Below, piece after piece: positions 15,795 to 24,969 of a DNA stretch of 64,000 nt (position 1 is the first letter of the stretch; each line of letters starts with the position of its first letter). The position numbers and the translations under genes were made by a program. Source of the stretch: Pseudomonas sp. FP198 (GTDB lineage Bacteria; Pseudomonadota; Gammaproteobacteria; Pseudomonadales; Pseudomonadaceae); assembly GCF_030687895.1 (NCBI RefSeq), contig NZ_CP117452.1, positions 4,022,501 to 4,086,500 of the forward strand, in the 5' to 3' direction. The notes beneath the pieces are model-generated. The model searched no databases, was not told the origin of the DNA, and was given only the letters and a program-made list of their open reading frames with translations.

Positions 15795-18386
15795 TTAAAC
15801 GGCAATCGCCGATTCAAGGAAATCCTGGGCGAAGCGTTGTAGCACGCCCCCGGCTTCATAGATCGACACTTCCTCGGCGGTATCGAGGCGGCAAGTCACC
15901 GGCACTTCGACGCGTTCACCATTCTTGCGCGTGATGACCAGAGTCAGCGTCGCCCGCGGGGTGCGCTCGCCGATCACGTCATAGACTTCGCTGCCATCGA
16001 TGCCAAGGGTCATGCGATCCGTGCCGGGTTTGAACTCCAGCGGCAACACGCCCATGCCCACCAGGTTGGTGCGGTGGATGCGCTCGAACCCTTCGGCGAC
16101 GATCGCCTCGACACCGGCCAGGCGCACGCCCTTGGCCGCCCAGTCCCGGGACGAACCCTGGCCGTAGTCGGCGCCAGCGATGATGATCAACGGCTGCTTG
16201 CGCTCCATGTAGGTTTCGATGGCTTCCCACATGCGCATGACCTTGCCTTCCGGTTCGACCCGAGCCAGGGAGCCCTGCTTGACCTTGCCGTTTTCCTGGA
16301 CCATTTCGTTGAACAGTTTCGGGTTGGCGAAGGTCGCGCGCTGGGCGGTCAAGTGATCGCCGCGATGGGTCGCGTAGGAGTTGAAGTCTTCTTCCGGCAG
16401 GCCCATTTTCGCCAGGTATTCACCCGCGGCGCTGTCGAGCATGATGGCGTTGGACGGCGACAGGTGATCGGTGGTGATGTTGTCCGGCAGCACCGCCAAC
16501 GGACGCATGCCCTTGAGCGGCCGCGCACCGGCCAATGCGCCTTCCCAATACGGCGGACGGCGGATATAGGTGCTTTGCGGGCGCCAGTCGTATAGCGGCG
16601 TGACTTTCGGCCCGGTGTCTTCCTGGATGGCGAACATCGGAATGTACACCTGGCGGAACTGCTCGGGTTTCACCGAAGCCTTGACCACCGCGTCGATCTC
16701 CTCGTCGCTCGGCCAGATGTCCTTGAGGCGGATTTCCTGACCGTCCACCACACCCAGCACATCCTTCTCGATGTCGAAACGGATGGTCCCGGCGATGGCA
16801 TAAGCCACCACCAATGGCGGCGAGGCCAGGAACGCCTGCTTGGCGTACGGGTGAATACGCCCGTCGAAGTTGCGGTTACCCGACAAGACGGCGGTGGCGT
16901 ACAGGTCACGGTCGATGATTTCCTGCTGGATCACCGGGTCCAGCGCGCCGGACATGCCGTTGCAGGTGGTACAGGCGAACGCGACCACGCCAAAACCCAG
17001 TTGCTCAAGTTCAGCCGTCAGGCCCGCCTCATCCAGGTACAACGCGACGGTTTTCGAGCCCGGTGCGAGGGATGACTTGACCCACGGCTTGCGCGCCAGG
17101 CCCAGGCGATTGGCGTTGCGCGCCAGCAAACCAGCGGCGATCACGTTGCGCGGGTTGCTGGTGTTGGTGCAACTGGTGATCGCCGCGATGATCACCGCGC
17201 CGTCGGGCATCTGCCCGGGCACATCGTCCCACTGGCCGGAAATGCCTTTGGCGGCCAGATCGGACACCGCGACACGGGCGTGCGGGTTGCTCGGACCGGC
17301 CATGTTCCGCACCACCGAGGACAGGTCGAAGGTCAGACCGCGCTCATATAACGCGCTTTCCAGGCTATCAGCCCAGAGGCCGGTGGTCTTGGCGTAATGT
17401 TCGACCAACTGCACTTGCTGGTCTTCGCGGCCGGTGAGTTTCAGGTACTCGATCGTCTGCTGATCGATATGGAACATTGCTGCCGTGGCGCCGTATTCCG
17501 GGGCCATGTTGGAGATCGTCGCGCGATCCCCCAGGGTCAGGGCGCGGGCGCCTTCGCCGAAGAACTCCAGCCAGGCCCCAACGACTTTCTGCTTGCGCAG
17601 GAATTCGGTCAGCGCCAGCACCATGTCGGTGGCGGTGATGCCCGGTTGCAACTTGCCGGTCAGCTCGACGCCGATGATTTCCGGCAGGCGCATCCACGAG
17701 GCGCGACCGAGCATGACGCTTTCCGCTTCCAGGCCACCGACACCGATCGCGATCACACCCAGGGCATCGACGTGAGGCGTGTGGCTGTCGGTGCCTACGC
17801 AAGTGTCGGGGAACGCCACGCCGTCACGCTGCTGGATGACGGGAGACATTTTTTCCAGGTTGATCTGATGCATGATCCCGTTGCCCGGCGGGATCACATC
17901 GACGTTCTTGAAGGCCTTCTTGGTCCAGTTGATGAAGTGGAAGCGGTCTTCGTTGCGGCGGTCTTCGATGGCGCGGTTCTTGGCGAACGCCTGCGGATCA
18001 AAACCGGCGCTCTCTACCGCCAGCGAGTGGTCGACGATCAGCTGGGTCGGCACCACCGGATTGACCTGCGCCGGGTCGCCGCCTTGCAGGGCAATGGCGT
18101 CGCGCAGGCCGGCCAGGTCAACCAGTGCGGTCTGGCCGAGGATGTCATGGCAGACCACGCGCGCCGGGAACCAGGGGAAATCCAGGTCGCGCTTGCGCTC
18201 GATCAGTTGCAGCAGCGATTCGCGCAGCGTCGCCGGATCGCAGCGGCGCACGAGGTTCTCCGCCAGCACGCGGGAGGTGTACGGCAGACCGTCATAAGCG
18301 CCGGGGCGGATGGCCTCCACGGCTGCGCGAACGTCGAAGTAATCCAGCGAAGTGCCGGGCAGCGGTTTGCGAAATTCTGTGTTCAT
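15795..18386 (-). CDS. acnD: 2-methylcitrate dehydratase AcnD, Fe/S-dependent
   Basis: An 863-residue aconitase-family dehydratase converting 2-methylcitrate to methylaconitate. The three 4Fe-4S cysteines are in TSCTNTSN and FACTTCNG. The C-terminal swivel domain includes GADYGQGSSRDWAAKG. AcnD with PrpF replaces the iron-free PrpD found in enterobacteria. ATG 18386 (MNTEFRKPLPG) matches family N-termini; the open frame continues into the REPIN upstream but that stretch is not protein-like. It is separated from prpC by a 196-bp gap holding a REPIN. Confidence 0.96.
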   Translation of the reverse strand: MNTEFRKPLPGTSLDYFDVRAAVEAIRPGAYDGLPYTSRVLAENLVRRCDPATLRESLLQLIERKRDLDFPWFPARVVCHDILGQTALVDLAGLRDAIALQGGDPAQVNPVVPTQLIVDHSLAVESAGFDPQAFAKNRAIEDRRNEDRFHFINWTKKAFKNVDVIPPGNGIMHQINLEKMSPVIQQRDGVAFPDTCVGTDSHTPHVDALGVIAIGVGGLEAESVMLGRASWMRLPEIIGVELTGKLQPGITATDMVLALTEFLRKQKVVGAWLEFFGEGARALTLGDRATISNMAPEYGATAAMFHIDQQTIEYLKLTGREDQQVQLVEHYAKTTGLWADSLESALYERGLTFDLSSVVRNMAGPSNPHARVAVSDLAAKGISGQWDDVPGQMPDGAVIIAAITSCTNTSNPRNVIAAGLLARNANRLGLARKPWVKSSLAPGSKTVALYLDEAGLTAELEQLGFGVVAFACTTCNGMSGALDPVIQQEIIDRDLYATAVLSGNRNFDGRIHPYAKQAFLASPPLVVAYAIAGTIRFDIEKDVLGVVDGQEIRLKDIWPSDEEIDAVVKASVKPEQFRQVYIPMFAIQEDTGPKVTPLYDWRPQSTYIRRPPYWEGALAGARPLKGMRPLAVLPDNITTDHLSPSNAIMLDSAAGEYLAKMGLPEEDFNSYATHRGDHLTAQRATFANPKLFNEMVQENGKVKQGSLARVEPEGKVMRMWEAIETYMERKQPLIIIAGADYGQGSSRDWAAKGVRLAGVEAIVAEGFERIHRTNLVGMGVLPLEFKPGTDRMTLGIDGSEVYDVIGERTPRATLTLVITRKNGERVEVPVTCRLDTAEEVSIYEAGGVLQRFAQDFLESAIAV

Positions 18387-18450
18387 CGTCAGGACTCGGG
18401 TCACGGTGGTTTCAGGAGGGCTTGCGCTGGCCTTGAAGCCCCCGGCCACT

Positions 18451-18539
18451 GTGGGAGCGAGCTTGCTCGCGATAGCGGTGTATCCGTCGACATCAATGTT
18501 GAATGTCAGTGCGCAATCGCGAGCAAGCTCGCTCCCACA
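18451..18539. repeat. REPIN inside the prp operon
   Basis: GTGGGAGCGAGCTTGCTCGCGA at 18451 and its inverse ending at 18539 form one REPIN of the same family as the array at 13891. It lies between prpC and acnD, where a strong hairpin could affect transcript processing or termination. Confidence 0.9.
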
Positions 18540-18582
18540 GGGTTTTGGGACTATCCAGTTCCGGCGGCTGGCGCCCTCCAGC

Positions 18583-19710
18583 TCAGCGTTGTTCGATTGG
18601 CACGAACTTGCGCTGTTCGACGCCGGTGTACTCGGCGCTCGGTCGGATGATGCGGTTGTTGGCGCGTTGTTCGAACACATGGGCGGCCCAGCCGGTCAGG
18701 CGCGAGCAGACGAAGATCGGCGTGAACAGCTTGGTCGGGATGCCCATGAAGTGGTACGCCGAGGCATGGTAGAAATCGGCGTTGGGGAACAGTTTCTTCT
18801 GCTCCCACATGGTCTTGTCGATAGCTTCGGAAACCGGGAACAGCACCGTGTCGCCGACTTCATCGGCGAGCTTTTTCGACCAGCCCTTGATCACCTCGTT
18901 GCGCGGGTCGTTGTCCTTATAGATGGCATGGCCGAAGCCCATGATCTTGTCCTTGCGCGCGAGCATGCCGAGGGTCCCCTCGATGGCTTCTTGCGGCGAG
19001 CTGAAGCGCTCGATCATTTCCATCGCCGCCTCGTTGGCGCCGCCGTGCAACGGGCCGCGCAGCGAGCCGATGGCAGCGGTGATACAGGAGAACAGGTCGG
19101 ACAATGTCGAAGCACAAACCCGCGCGGTAAAGGTCGAGGCGTTGAACTCATGCTCGGCGTAGAGGATCAGCGACACGTTCATGACCTTGACGTGCAGCTC
19201 GCTCGGCTTTTTGCCGTGCAGCAGATGCAGGAAGTGGCCGCCAATGGAGACTTCGTCGGTTACGCATTCGATGCGCTGGCCTTCGTGGCTGAAGCGATAC
19301 CAGTAGCACATGATCGCCGGGAACGCCGCCAGCAGACGATCAGTCTTGTCGTGCTGTTGGGAGAAATCCTGCTCGGGCTCCAGGTTGCCGAGGAACGAGC
19401 AGCCCGTGCGCATCACATCCATCGGATGGGCGTCGGCGGGAATGCGTTCCAGCACTTCTTTCAAGGCTTGGGGCAGGTCGCGCAACTGGCGCAGTTTGCC
19501 CGTATAAGCGTCCAACTGAGCCTGGGTCGGCAGCTCGCCGTACAGCAGCAGGTAGGCCACCTCTTCGAATTGCGCGTCAGCCGCCAGGTCGCGAACGTCG
19601 TAGCCGCGATAGGTCAGCCCGGCGCCTGACTGGCCCACGGTGGACAAGGCGGTTTGTCCGGCCACCTGGCCACGGAGCCCGGCGCCACTGAGTACTTTTG
19701 CTTCGGCCAT
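18583..19710 (-). CDS. prpC: 2-methylcitrate synthase PrpC
   Basis: A 375-residue citrate-synthase-family enzyme condensing propionyl-CoA with oxaloacetate. The catalytic histidines are in YAEHEFNAS and GPLHGGANE; the N-terminal LRGQVAGQTALSTVGQSGAGLTYRGYD is typical of PrpC rather than GltA. The length is right for the short methylcitrate synthases. It lies 41 bp downstream of prpB on the same strand. Confidence 0.97.
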   Translation of the reverse strand: MAEAKVLSGAGLRGQVAGQTALSTVGQSGAGLTYRGYDVRDLAADAQFEEVAYLLLYGELPTQAQLDAYTGKLRQLRDLPQALKEVLERIPADAHPMDVMRTGCSFLGNLEPEQDFSQQHDKTDRLLAAFPAIMCYWYRFSHEGQRIECVTDEVSIGGHFLHLLHGKKPSELHVKVMNVSLILYAEHEFNASTFTARVCASTLSDLFSCITAAIGSLRGPLHGGANEAAMEMIERFSSPQEAIEGTLGMLARKDKIMGFGHAIYKDNDPRNEVIKGWSKKLADEVGDTVLFPVSEAIDKTMWEQKKLFPNADFYHASAYHFMGIPTKLFTPIFVCSRLTGWAAHVFEQRANNRIIRPSAEYTGVEQRKFVPIEQR

Positions 19711-19751
19711 GTTGCTGTCTCCATTTTCTTGAATTTGTAGGGAGTCGCGCC

Positions 19752-20642
19752 TTACTTTTTCGCGGCGAACAACGCGTCGAGCTTCTGCTCGAAGGTGTGG
19801 TAGTCGATGCGATCGTAAAGCTCCATGCGGGTCTGCATGGTGTCGATTACGTTCTGCTGCGTACCATCGCGACGGATGGCGGTGTAGACATTTTCGGCGG
19901 CCTTGTTCATCGCCCGGAACGCCGACAGCGGATACAGCACCAGGGACACGTCGGCCCCGGCGAGTTGTTCGGTGGTGTAGAGCGGGGTCGCGCCGAATTC
20001 GGTGATGTTGGCCAGGATCGGCGCTTTCACGCGGCTGGCGAACAGCTTGTACATCTCGAGTTCAGTGATCGCCTCCGGGAAAATCATGTCGGCACCGGCC
20101 TCGATGCACGCGGCGGCGCGGTCCAGGGCCGACTCCAGGCCCTCCACTGCCAACGCATCGGTACGCGCCATGATCACAAAACTGTCGTCGGTGCGGGCGT
20201 CGACGGCAGCCTTGATGCGATCGACCATTTCCTGTTGCGAGACGATTTCCTTGTTCGGACGATGGCCGCAACGCTTGGCGCCGACCTGGTCCTCGATGTG
20301 AATCGCCGCCGCGCCGAACTTGCTCATCGACTTGACCGTGCGCGCCACATTGAACGCCGAGGAGCCGAAGCCGGTGTCCACGTCCACCAGCAGCGGCAGG
20401 TCGCACACGTCGGTGATGCGGCGCACATCGGTGAGCACGTCATCCAGGCCGGTTATGCCCAGGTCCGGCACGCCGAGGGAACCGGCCGCCACGCCGCCGC
20501 CCGACAGGTAGATCGCCTTGAAGCCGGCGCGCTTGGCCAGCAACGCATGGTTGGCGTTGATGGTGCCGACCACTTGCAATGGATGCTCGGCGGCGACCGC
20601 ATCGCGAAAACGCTGGCCTGGCGTGCTCTTGCTGGAACTCAT
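19752..20642 (-). CDS. prpB: 2-methylisocitrate lyase PrpB
   Basis: A 296-residue PEP mutase/isocitrate lyase family enzyme splitting 2-methylisocitrate into pyruvate and succinate. The active-site loop [13 protein letters not shown] with the catalytic cysteine, and the metal-binding DVDTGFG motif, are both visible. The ATG overlaps the prpR stop by four bases (ATGA), so regulator and enzyme are translated from one message. Confidence 0.97.
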   Translation of the reverse strand: MSSSKSTPGQRFRDAVAAEHPLQVVGTINANHALLAKRAGFKAIYLSGGGVAAGSLGVPDLGITGLDDVLTDVRRITDVCDLPLLVDVDTGFGSSAFNVARTVKSMSKFGAAAIHIEDQVGAKRCGHRPNKEIVSQQEMVDRIKAAVDARTDDSFVIMARTDALAVEGLESALDRAAACIEAGADMIFPEAITELEMYKLFASRVKAPILANITEFGATPLYTTEQLAGADVSLVLYPLSAFRAMNKAAENVYTAIRRDGTQQNVIDTMQTRMELYDRIDYHTFEQKLDALFAAKK

Positions 20643-21352
20643 GACTCACCTCGTTGAGTGGCGGCGCTGTCCTGGAAATGACGCGCAATGTTGCGTTTGG
20701 AGGCGCCGATGTGCCGGCGCATCAATAATTCGGCCAGTTCGCCGTCACGGTCGGCGATGGCATCGAGAATCCGGTGGTGCTCGGCAAAAGCCTGGCGCGG
20801 ACGGTTCGGCGTGGTGGAAAACTGGATGCGGTACATGCGCACCAGTTGATACAGCTCGCCGCAGAGCATTTGCGTGAGGGTGCGATTGCCGCTGCCCTGG
20901 ATGATCCGGTAGTGAAAGTCGAAATCGCCTTCCTGCTGGTAATAACCGACGCCGGCCTGGAACGCCGCATCGCGCTCGTGGGTTTCCAGGACCCGACGCA
21001 GTTCGTCGATTTCCTCTTGGCTCATGCGCTCCGCCGCAAGGCGACAGGCCATGCCCTCCAGGGATTCGCGAATTTCGTAGAGTTCCAGCAGCTCGGCATG
21101 GCTCAGCGAGACCACCCGCGCGCCAACATGGGGAATGCGCACCAGCAGCCGCTGGCCTTCCAGGCGATGGATCGCCTCGCGCAGCGGCCCGCGACTGATG
21201 CCGTAGGTGCGGGCCAGCTCGGGCTCGGAGATCTTGCTGCCGGGGGCGATTTCACCCTTGACGATGGCGGCCTGGATACGCCGGAAGACGTTCTCGGACA
21301 ACGTCTCGGCATCTTCCTGGACGAGGACCGGCGTTTCGAGCTGATCGAGCAT
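20639..21352 (-). CDS. prpR: GntR/FadR-family regulator of the methylcitrate cycle
   Basis: A 237-residue FadR-subfamily regulator: winged HTH near residues 20-80 ([40 protein letters not shown]) and an FCD ligand-binding domain ([21 protein letters not shown]). It heads the operon and overlaps prpB, so it regulates itself and the prp genes, probably releasing DNA on binding methylcitrate or a related intermediate (inferred). It differs from enterobacterial PrpR, which is a sigma-54 activator. ATG 21352 begins a normal N-terminus; the frame is open to 21460 but that stretch contains the operator. Confidence 0.9.
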   Translation of the reverse strand: MLDQLETPVLVQEDAETLSENVFRRIQAAIVKGEIAPGSKISEPELARTYGISRGPLREAIHRLEGQRLLVRIPHVGARVVSLSHAELLELYEIRESLEGMACRLAAERMSQEEIDELRRVLETHERDAAFQAGVGYYQQEGDFDFHYRIIQGSGNRTLTQMLCGELYQLVRMYRIQFSTTPNRPRQAFAEHHRILDAIADRDGELAELLMRRHIGASKRNIARHFQDSAATQRGES

Positions 21353-21437
21353 ATTGTCGACACCTTGAAAATCAATACGGCAAAAACTACCCGCTGAAGC
21401 CCTGAACGTCAAAACAAAAATAGATATTGTCGACAAT
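21353..21437. promoter_or_regulatory. Candidate PrpR operators, ATTGTCGACAAT type
   Basis: ATTGTCGACAAT at 21426-21437 is a perfect 12-bp palindrome, and ATTGTCGACA recurs at 21353-21362 immediately before the prpR start codon. Palindromes of this form with a TTGTCGACAA core fit FadR-type GntR regulators. The two sites flank the presumed prp promoter, 73 bp apart. Confidence 0.65.
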
Positions 21438-21632
21438 CGTCTAATAACGGTCCCAGACATAACCCGTCGTTTCGAAGTGTCGTAGCCTCCGGCCAGCGGT
21501 GGCGTCAGAAAACCACCGTGCTAGAATGCCGCCGCAATTGCCGCTCTCCCTATATAGAGAAGGCAACCTAGGGAGCTTGTGCAGTAATGCCAGGGCCTGA
21601 ACCGAAAAACGGAACGCTGCGCACCAGGATCT

Positions 21633-22169
21633 ATGACACTCAAGCCCTTATCTGCCGCCCTATGCTTTATCTGCCTGCCAGGGATTGCCGCGGCGGGTGA
21701 AAAAACCGTGTACGGCCTCAACGAATACGCAGCCCTGCAGGGCATTGACCTGGAGGTCGCCGCCAAGCTCGACACCGGTGCCAAGACCGCCTCCCTCAGC
21801 GCCCGTGACATCAAGCGTTTCAAGCGCAACGGCGAATCCTGGGTGCGTTTCTACCTGGCCATCGACGCGGCCCATTCGCACCCCATCGAACGCCCGCTGG
21901 CCCGGGTCAGCAAGATCAAGCGCCGCGCCGGTGACTACGACCCGGAAGAAGGCAAGAAATACACGGCCCGGCCGGTCATCGAACTGGATATCTGCATGGG
22001 CTCGGCCCTGCGCAGCATCGAAGTGAACCTGACCGACCGTAGCGCCTTCCAATACCCGTTGCTCATCGGCTCCGAAGCGCTCAAGCGTTTCGACGCGCTG
22101 GTCGATCCCAGTCTCAAATACGCTGCCGGCAAACCCGCCTGCGCCAATGCCGCTCATACCGCAGAGTAA
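21633..22169 (+). CDS. Retropepsin-like aspartic protease, RloA/RimB type
   Basis: A 178-residue protein with an N-terminal signal peptide (residues 1-21) and a single-domain aspartic protease motif, AKLDTGAKTASLSA, with D47 in DTGA as the likely catalytic residue of a homodimer. It is often labelled ATP-dependent zinc protease, which the sequence does not support. It heads a three-gene operon with a 7TM/transglutaminase-like protein and an ATP-grasp ligase; such trios are called RloA, RloB and RloC in some annotations and linked to osmotic stress (recalled, not checked). AGGA five bases upstream supports ATG 21633. Confidence 0.88.
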   Translation: MTLKPLSAALCFICLPGIAAAGEKTVYGLNEYAALQGIDLEVAAKLDTGAKTASLSARDIKRFKRNGESWVRFYLAIDAAHSHPIERPLARVSKIKRRAGDYDPEEGKKYTARPVIELDICMGSALRSIEVNLTDRSAFQYPLLIGSEALKRFDALVDPSLKYAAGKPACANAAHTAE

Positions 22170-22174
22170 TTCCA

Positions 22175-23707
22175 ATGCGCTCCCTTACCCTCCATCTGAA
22201 AATGCTGATCGCCATCCTGGTGGTGCTGGGCCTGTCAGTGACGGCCTATCAGATTTTCGTGCTCGGCATCCCGGTGACCGAAGACGCCACCGATGACCTG
22301 TGGAATATCGATGCCAAGGTCGAGTTCGTGCCCAACGCCAAGGATCCGGTGAAGATCCAGATGTTCGTGCCGCCCCTGAGCCGCGACTACGTCAGCCTCA
22401 ACGAGAGCTTCATCTCCAACAATTACGGCGTAGCGGTGAACCGCGTCGACGGCAACCGCAAGGTGACGTGGTCGGCCCGGCGCGCCAAGGGCAACCAGAC
22501 CCTTTATTACCGCCTGGTGCTGACCAAGCGCTACAGCGCCGAGAAAACCAAGGTCAAGGGCCCGACCTTCCGCGACAGCATCGCCGTCGAAGGGCCGGAA
22601 AAACTCGCCGCCGAAGCGCTGCTGGCACCGATCCGCCAGCACTCGGCCGACGTCGAAACGTTCATCAGCGAAGCCATCAAGCGGGTCAACAACCTCAACG
22701 ACGACAACGTCAAGCTGTTGCTGGCCGGCGACCCGTCTTCGAGCAACAAGGCCAGAATCGTCGAACTGGTACTGTCCATTGCCCACGTGCCGGTCGAGAA
22801 GGTCCACACCATCCGCCTGGTGGCCGACCAGCCGCAGACGCCCGAGCTGTGGCTGCGCAGCTTCAACGGCACCGACTGGCTGTACTTCAACCCCGACACC
22901 GGCGAGCAAGGCCTGCCCACCGACCGCCTGCTGTGGTGGACCGGCGATGAAAACCTGATCACCGTCGATGGCGGCAAGAAAGCCACCGTCACGTTCAGCA
23001 TGAACAACAGCGAAATGAACGCCATTCGCCTGGCCAAGCTGACGGACGAGAACACCGACGCCAACTTCCTCGAATACTCGCTCTACGGCCTGCCGCTGCA
23101 AACCCAGCAAACCTTCATGATCATGGTGATGATCCCGATCGGCGTGCTGGTGATCCTGGTGTTGCGCAACCTGATCGGCCTGCAGACCCTCGGGACGTTC
23201 ACCCCGGTGCTGATCGCCCTGGCCTTCCGCGAAACCCAGCTGGGCTTCGGGATCATCCTGTTTACGGTGATCACTACCCTGGGCCTGTCGCTGCGCTCCT
23301 ACCTGGAGCACCTCAAGCTGCAAATGCTGCCGAGGCTCTCGGTAGTGCTGACGTTCGTCGTCGTGCTGATCGCCGCCATCAGTCTGTTCAGCCATAAACT
23401 GGGCCTGGAGCGTGGCCTGTCGGTGGCATTGTTCCCGATGGTGATCCTGACCATGACCATCGAACGCCTGTCCATCACCTGGGAAGAGCGCGGCGCCGGC
23501 CATGCGATGAAAGTCGCCATCGGTACGCTGTTCGCCGCGTCCCTGGCGCACCTGATCATGAGCGTGCCGGAGCTGGTGTATTTCGTGTTCACGTTCCCGG
23601 CGATCCTGCTGATCCTGGTGGGCTTCATGCTGGCCATGGGTCGTTATCGCGGCTACCGTCTGACCGAGCTGGTGCGGTTCAAGGCCTTCGTCAAGGCTGA
23701 CTCCTGA
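22175..23707 (+). CDS. 7TM protein with inactive transglutaminase-like domain, RloB type
   Basis: A 510-residue inner-membrane protein. One N-terminal TM (LKMLIAILVVLGLSVTAYQI) is followed by a periplasmic region to about residue 300 that includes a transglutaminase-like fold without an evident Cys-His-Asp triad, then about seven C-terminal TMs (FMIMVMIPIGVLVILVLRNL onward). It starts five bases after the protease stop and overlaps the next ATG (TGATG). It probably presents or senses a periplasmic peptide or peptide-tagged substrate for the other two proteins (inferred). Confidence 0.85.
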   Translation: MRSLTLHLKMLIAILVVLGLSVTAYQIFVLGIPVTEDATDDLWNIDAKVEFVPNAKDPVKIQMFVPPLSRDYVSLNESFISNNYGVAVNRVDGNRKVTWSARRAKGNQTLYYRLVLTKRYSAEKTKVKGPTFRDSIAVEGPEKLAAEALLAPIRQHSADVETFISEAIKRVNNLNDDNVKLLLAGDPSSSNKARIVELVLSIAHVPVEKVHTIRLVADQPQTPELWLRSFNGTDWLYFNPDTGEQGLPTDRLLWWTGDENLITVDGGKKATVTFSMNNSEMNAIRLAKLTDENTDANFLEYSLYGLPLQTQQTFMIMVMIPIGVLVILVLRNLIGLQTLGTFTPVLIALAFRETQLGFGIILFTVITTLGLSLRSYLEHLKLQMLPRLSVVLTFVVVLIAAISLFSHKLGLERGLSVALFPMVILTMTIERLSITWEERGAGHAMKVAIGTLFAASLAHLIMSVPELVYFVFTFPAILLILVGFMLAMGRYRGYRLTELVRFKAFVKADS

Positions 23708-24693
23708 TGTTCGGCCTCTGGAAGACCTGGAAGGCCCTGGAAGCCCGGGGCATCATGGGCATCAACCGGCGTAACGCCGATTATGTGCTCAAGTACAACA
23801 AGCGCAGCCTGTACCCCATCGTCGATGACAAGATCATCACCAAGGAACGGGCCATCGCCGCTGGCATTCACGTGCCGGAGCTGTACGGGGTTATCTCCAC
23901 CGAGAAGGAAATCGACAAGCTCGACGGGATCATCGGCGGACGCACCGACTTCGTCATCAAGCCGGCCCAGGGCGCCGGCGGTGACGGCATCATCGTTATT
24001 GCCGACCGCTTCGAGGGCCGCTATCGAACCGTGTCCGGGAAGATCATCAGCCACGAGGAAATCGAGCATCACATCTCCAGCATCCTCACCGGCCTGTATT
24101 CCCTCGGCGGGCACCGTGACCGGGCGCTGATCGAGTACCGCGTGACGCCGGACCAGATCTTCAAGAGCATCAGCTACGAAGGCGTACCGGATATCCGCAT
24201 CATCGTGCTGATGGGCTACCCGGTGATGGCCATGCTGCGCTTGCCGACCCGCCAGTCCGGCGGCAAGGCCAACCTGCACCAGGGCGCCATCGGCGTCGGC
24301 GTCGACCTCGCCACCGGCCTGACCCTGCGCGGTACCTGGCTGAACAACATCATCACCAAGCACCCCGATACCACCAACGCGGTGGACGGCGTGCAACTGC
24401 CCTACTGGGACGGCTTCATGAAACTGGCCGCCGGGTGCTACGAACTGTGCGGACTGGGCTACATCGGCGTGGACATGGTGCTGGACCAGGAAAAAGGCCC
24501 GTTGATCCTGGAACTGAACGCCCGCCCAGGGCTGAACATCCAGATCGCCAACGACTGCGGCCTGACCCTGCGCACCCACGCCGTGGAAGCACGCCTGGAA
24601 GAGCTCAAGGCCAGGGGCGTCACCGAAACCGTGGAAGAGCGCGTGGCGTTTGCCCAGGAATTGTTCGGGCATATTCCGCCGGTTGAGGGTTGA
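23707..24693 (+). CDS. ATP-grasp alpha-L-glutamate ligase-like protein, RloC type
   Basis: A 328-residue cytoplasmic ATP-grasp enzyme related to RimK. The glycine-rich nucleotide loop is KPAQGAGGDGI, and the C-terminal metal/ATP site is LILELNARPGLNIQIAN. RimK relatives add glutamate or other amino acids to protein or peptide carboxylates; the acceptor here is unknown. The gene is translationally coupled to the membrane protein upstream. A ligase that adds residues and a protease that may remove them suggest a reversible peptide-tagging cycle across the membrane (inferred). Confidence 0.87.
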   Translation: MFGLWKTWKALEARGIMGINRRNADYVLKYNKRSLYPIVDDKIITKERAIAAGIHVPELYGVISTEKEIDKLDGIIGGRTDFVIKPAQGAGGDGIIVIADRFEGRYRTVSGKIISHEEIEHHISSILTGLYSLGGHRDRALIEYRVTPDQIFKSISYEGVPDIRIIVLMGYPVMAMLRLPTRQSGGKANLHQGAIGVGVDLATGLTLRGTWLNNIITKHPDTTNAVDGVQLPYWDGFMKLAAGCYELCGLGYIGVDMVLDQEKGPLILELNARPGLNIQIANDCGLTLRTHAVEARLEELKARGVTETVEERVAFAQELFGHIPPVEG

Positions 24694-24730
24694 AGCTGAG
24701 GATGAAAACCGCAGCTGAAGGCTGAACCCT

Positions 24731-24861
24731 GTGGCGAGGGAGCTTGCTCCCGCTGGGTTGCGCAGCAACCCCAAAGCCCAGCACCTCGGTGCATCAGAAT
24801 GATCGCGCTCAACTGCCCAGGGGCCGCTTCGCAGCCCAGCGGGAGCAAGCTCCCTCGCCAC
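24731..24861. repeat. REPIN of the GTGGCGAGGGA family
   Basis: GTGGCGAGGGAGCTTGCTCC at 24731 and its inverse ending at 24861 enclose about 80 bases, including an internal GGGTTGC-GCAACCC hairpin. This is a paired, inverted unit of the second REP family, between the ATP-grasp gene and pabB. The rest of the 276-bp gap contains an imperfect hairpin at about 24899-24929 just before pabB. Confidence 0.85.
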
Positions 24862-24969
24862 GGGTCTCATTGAAGCTTCAGACGTGTTCAATACCGACAT
24901 CCCCCTAGGAGCAAATCCTACAGGGGATTACAATCGCCACCCCGCCTGAACGGCCGACCCGCCCCGCCC

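Noticed and set aside
15743..15859. N-terminal extension of PrpF
   Set aside because: The added residues are not family-like and would cover the end of acnD; a good ribosome site precedes ATG 15742.
18387..18680. N-terminal extension of AcnD through the REPIN
   Set aside because: Translation of REP sequence is not protein-like; MNTEFRKPLPG is the normal start.
22235..23551. Long antisense frame opposite the 7TM gene
   Set aside because: Composition rich in Gln, His, Asp and Arg without motif; the plus strand has clear TMs and operon coupling.
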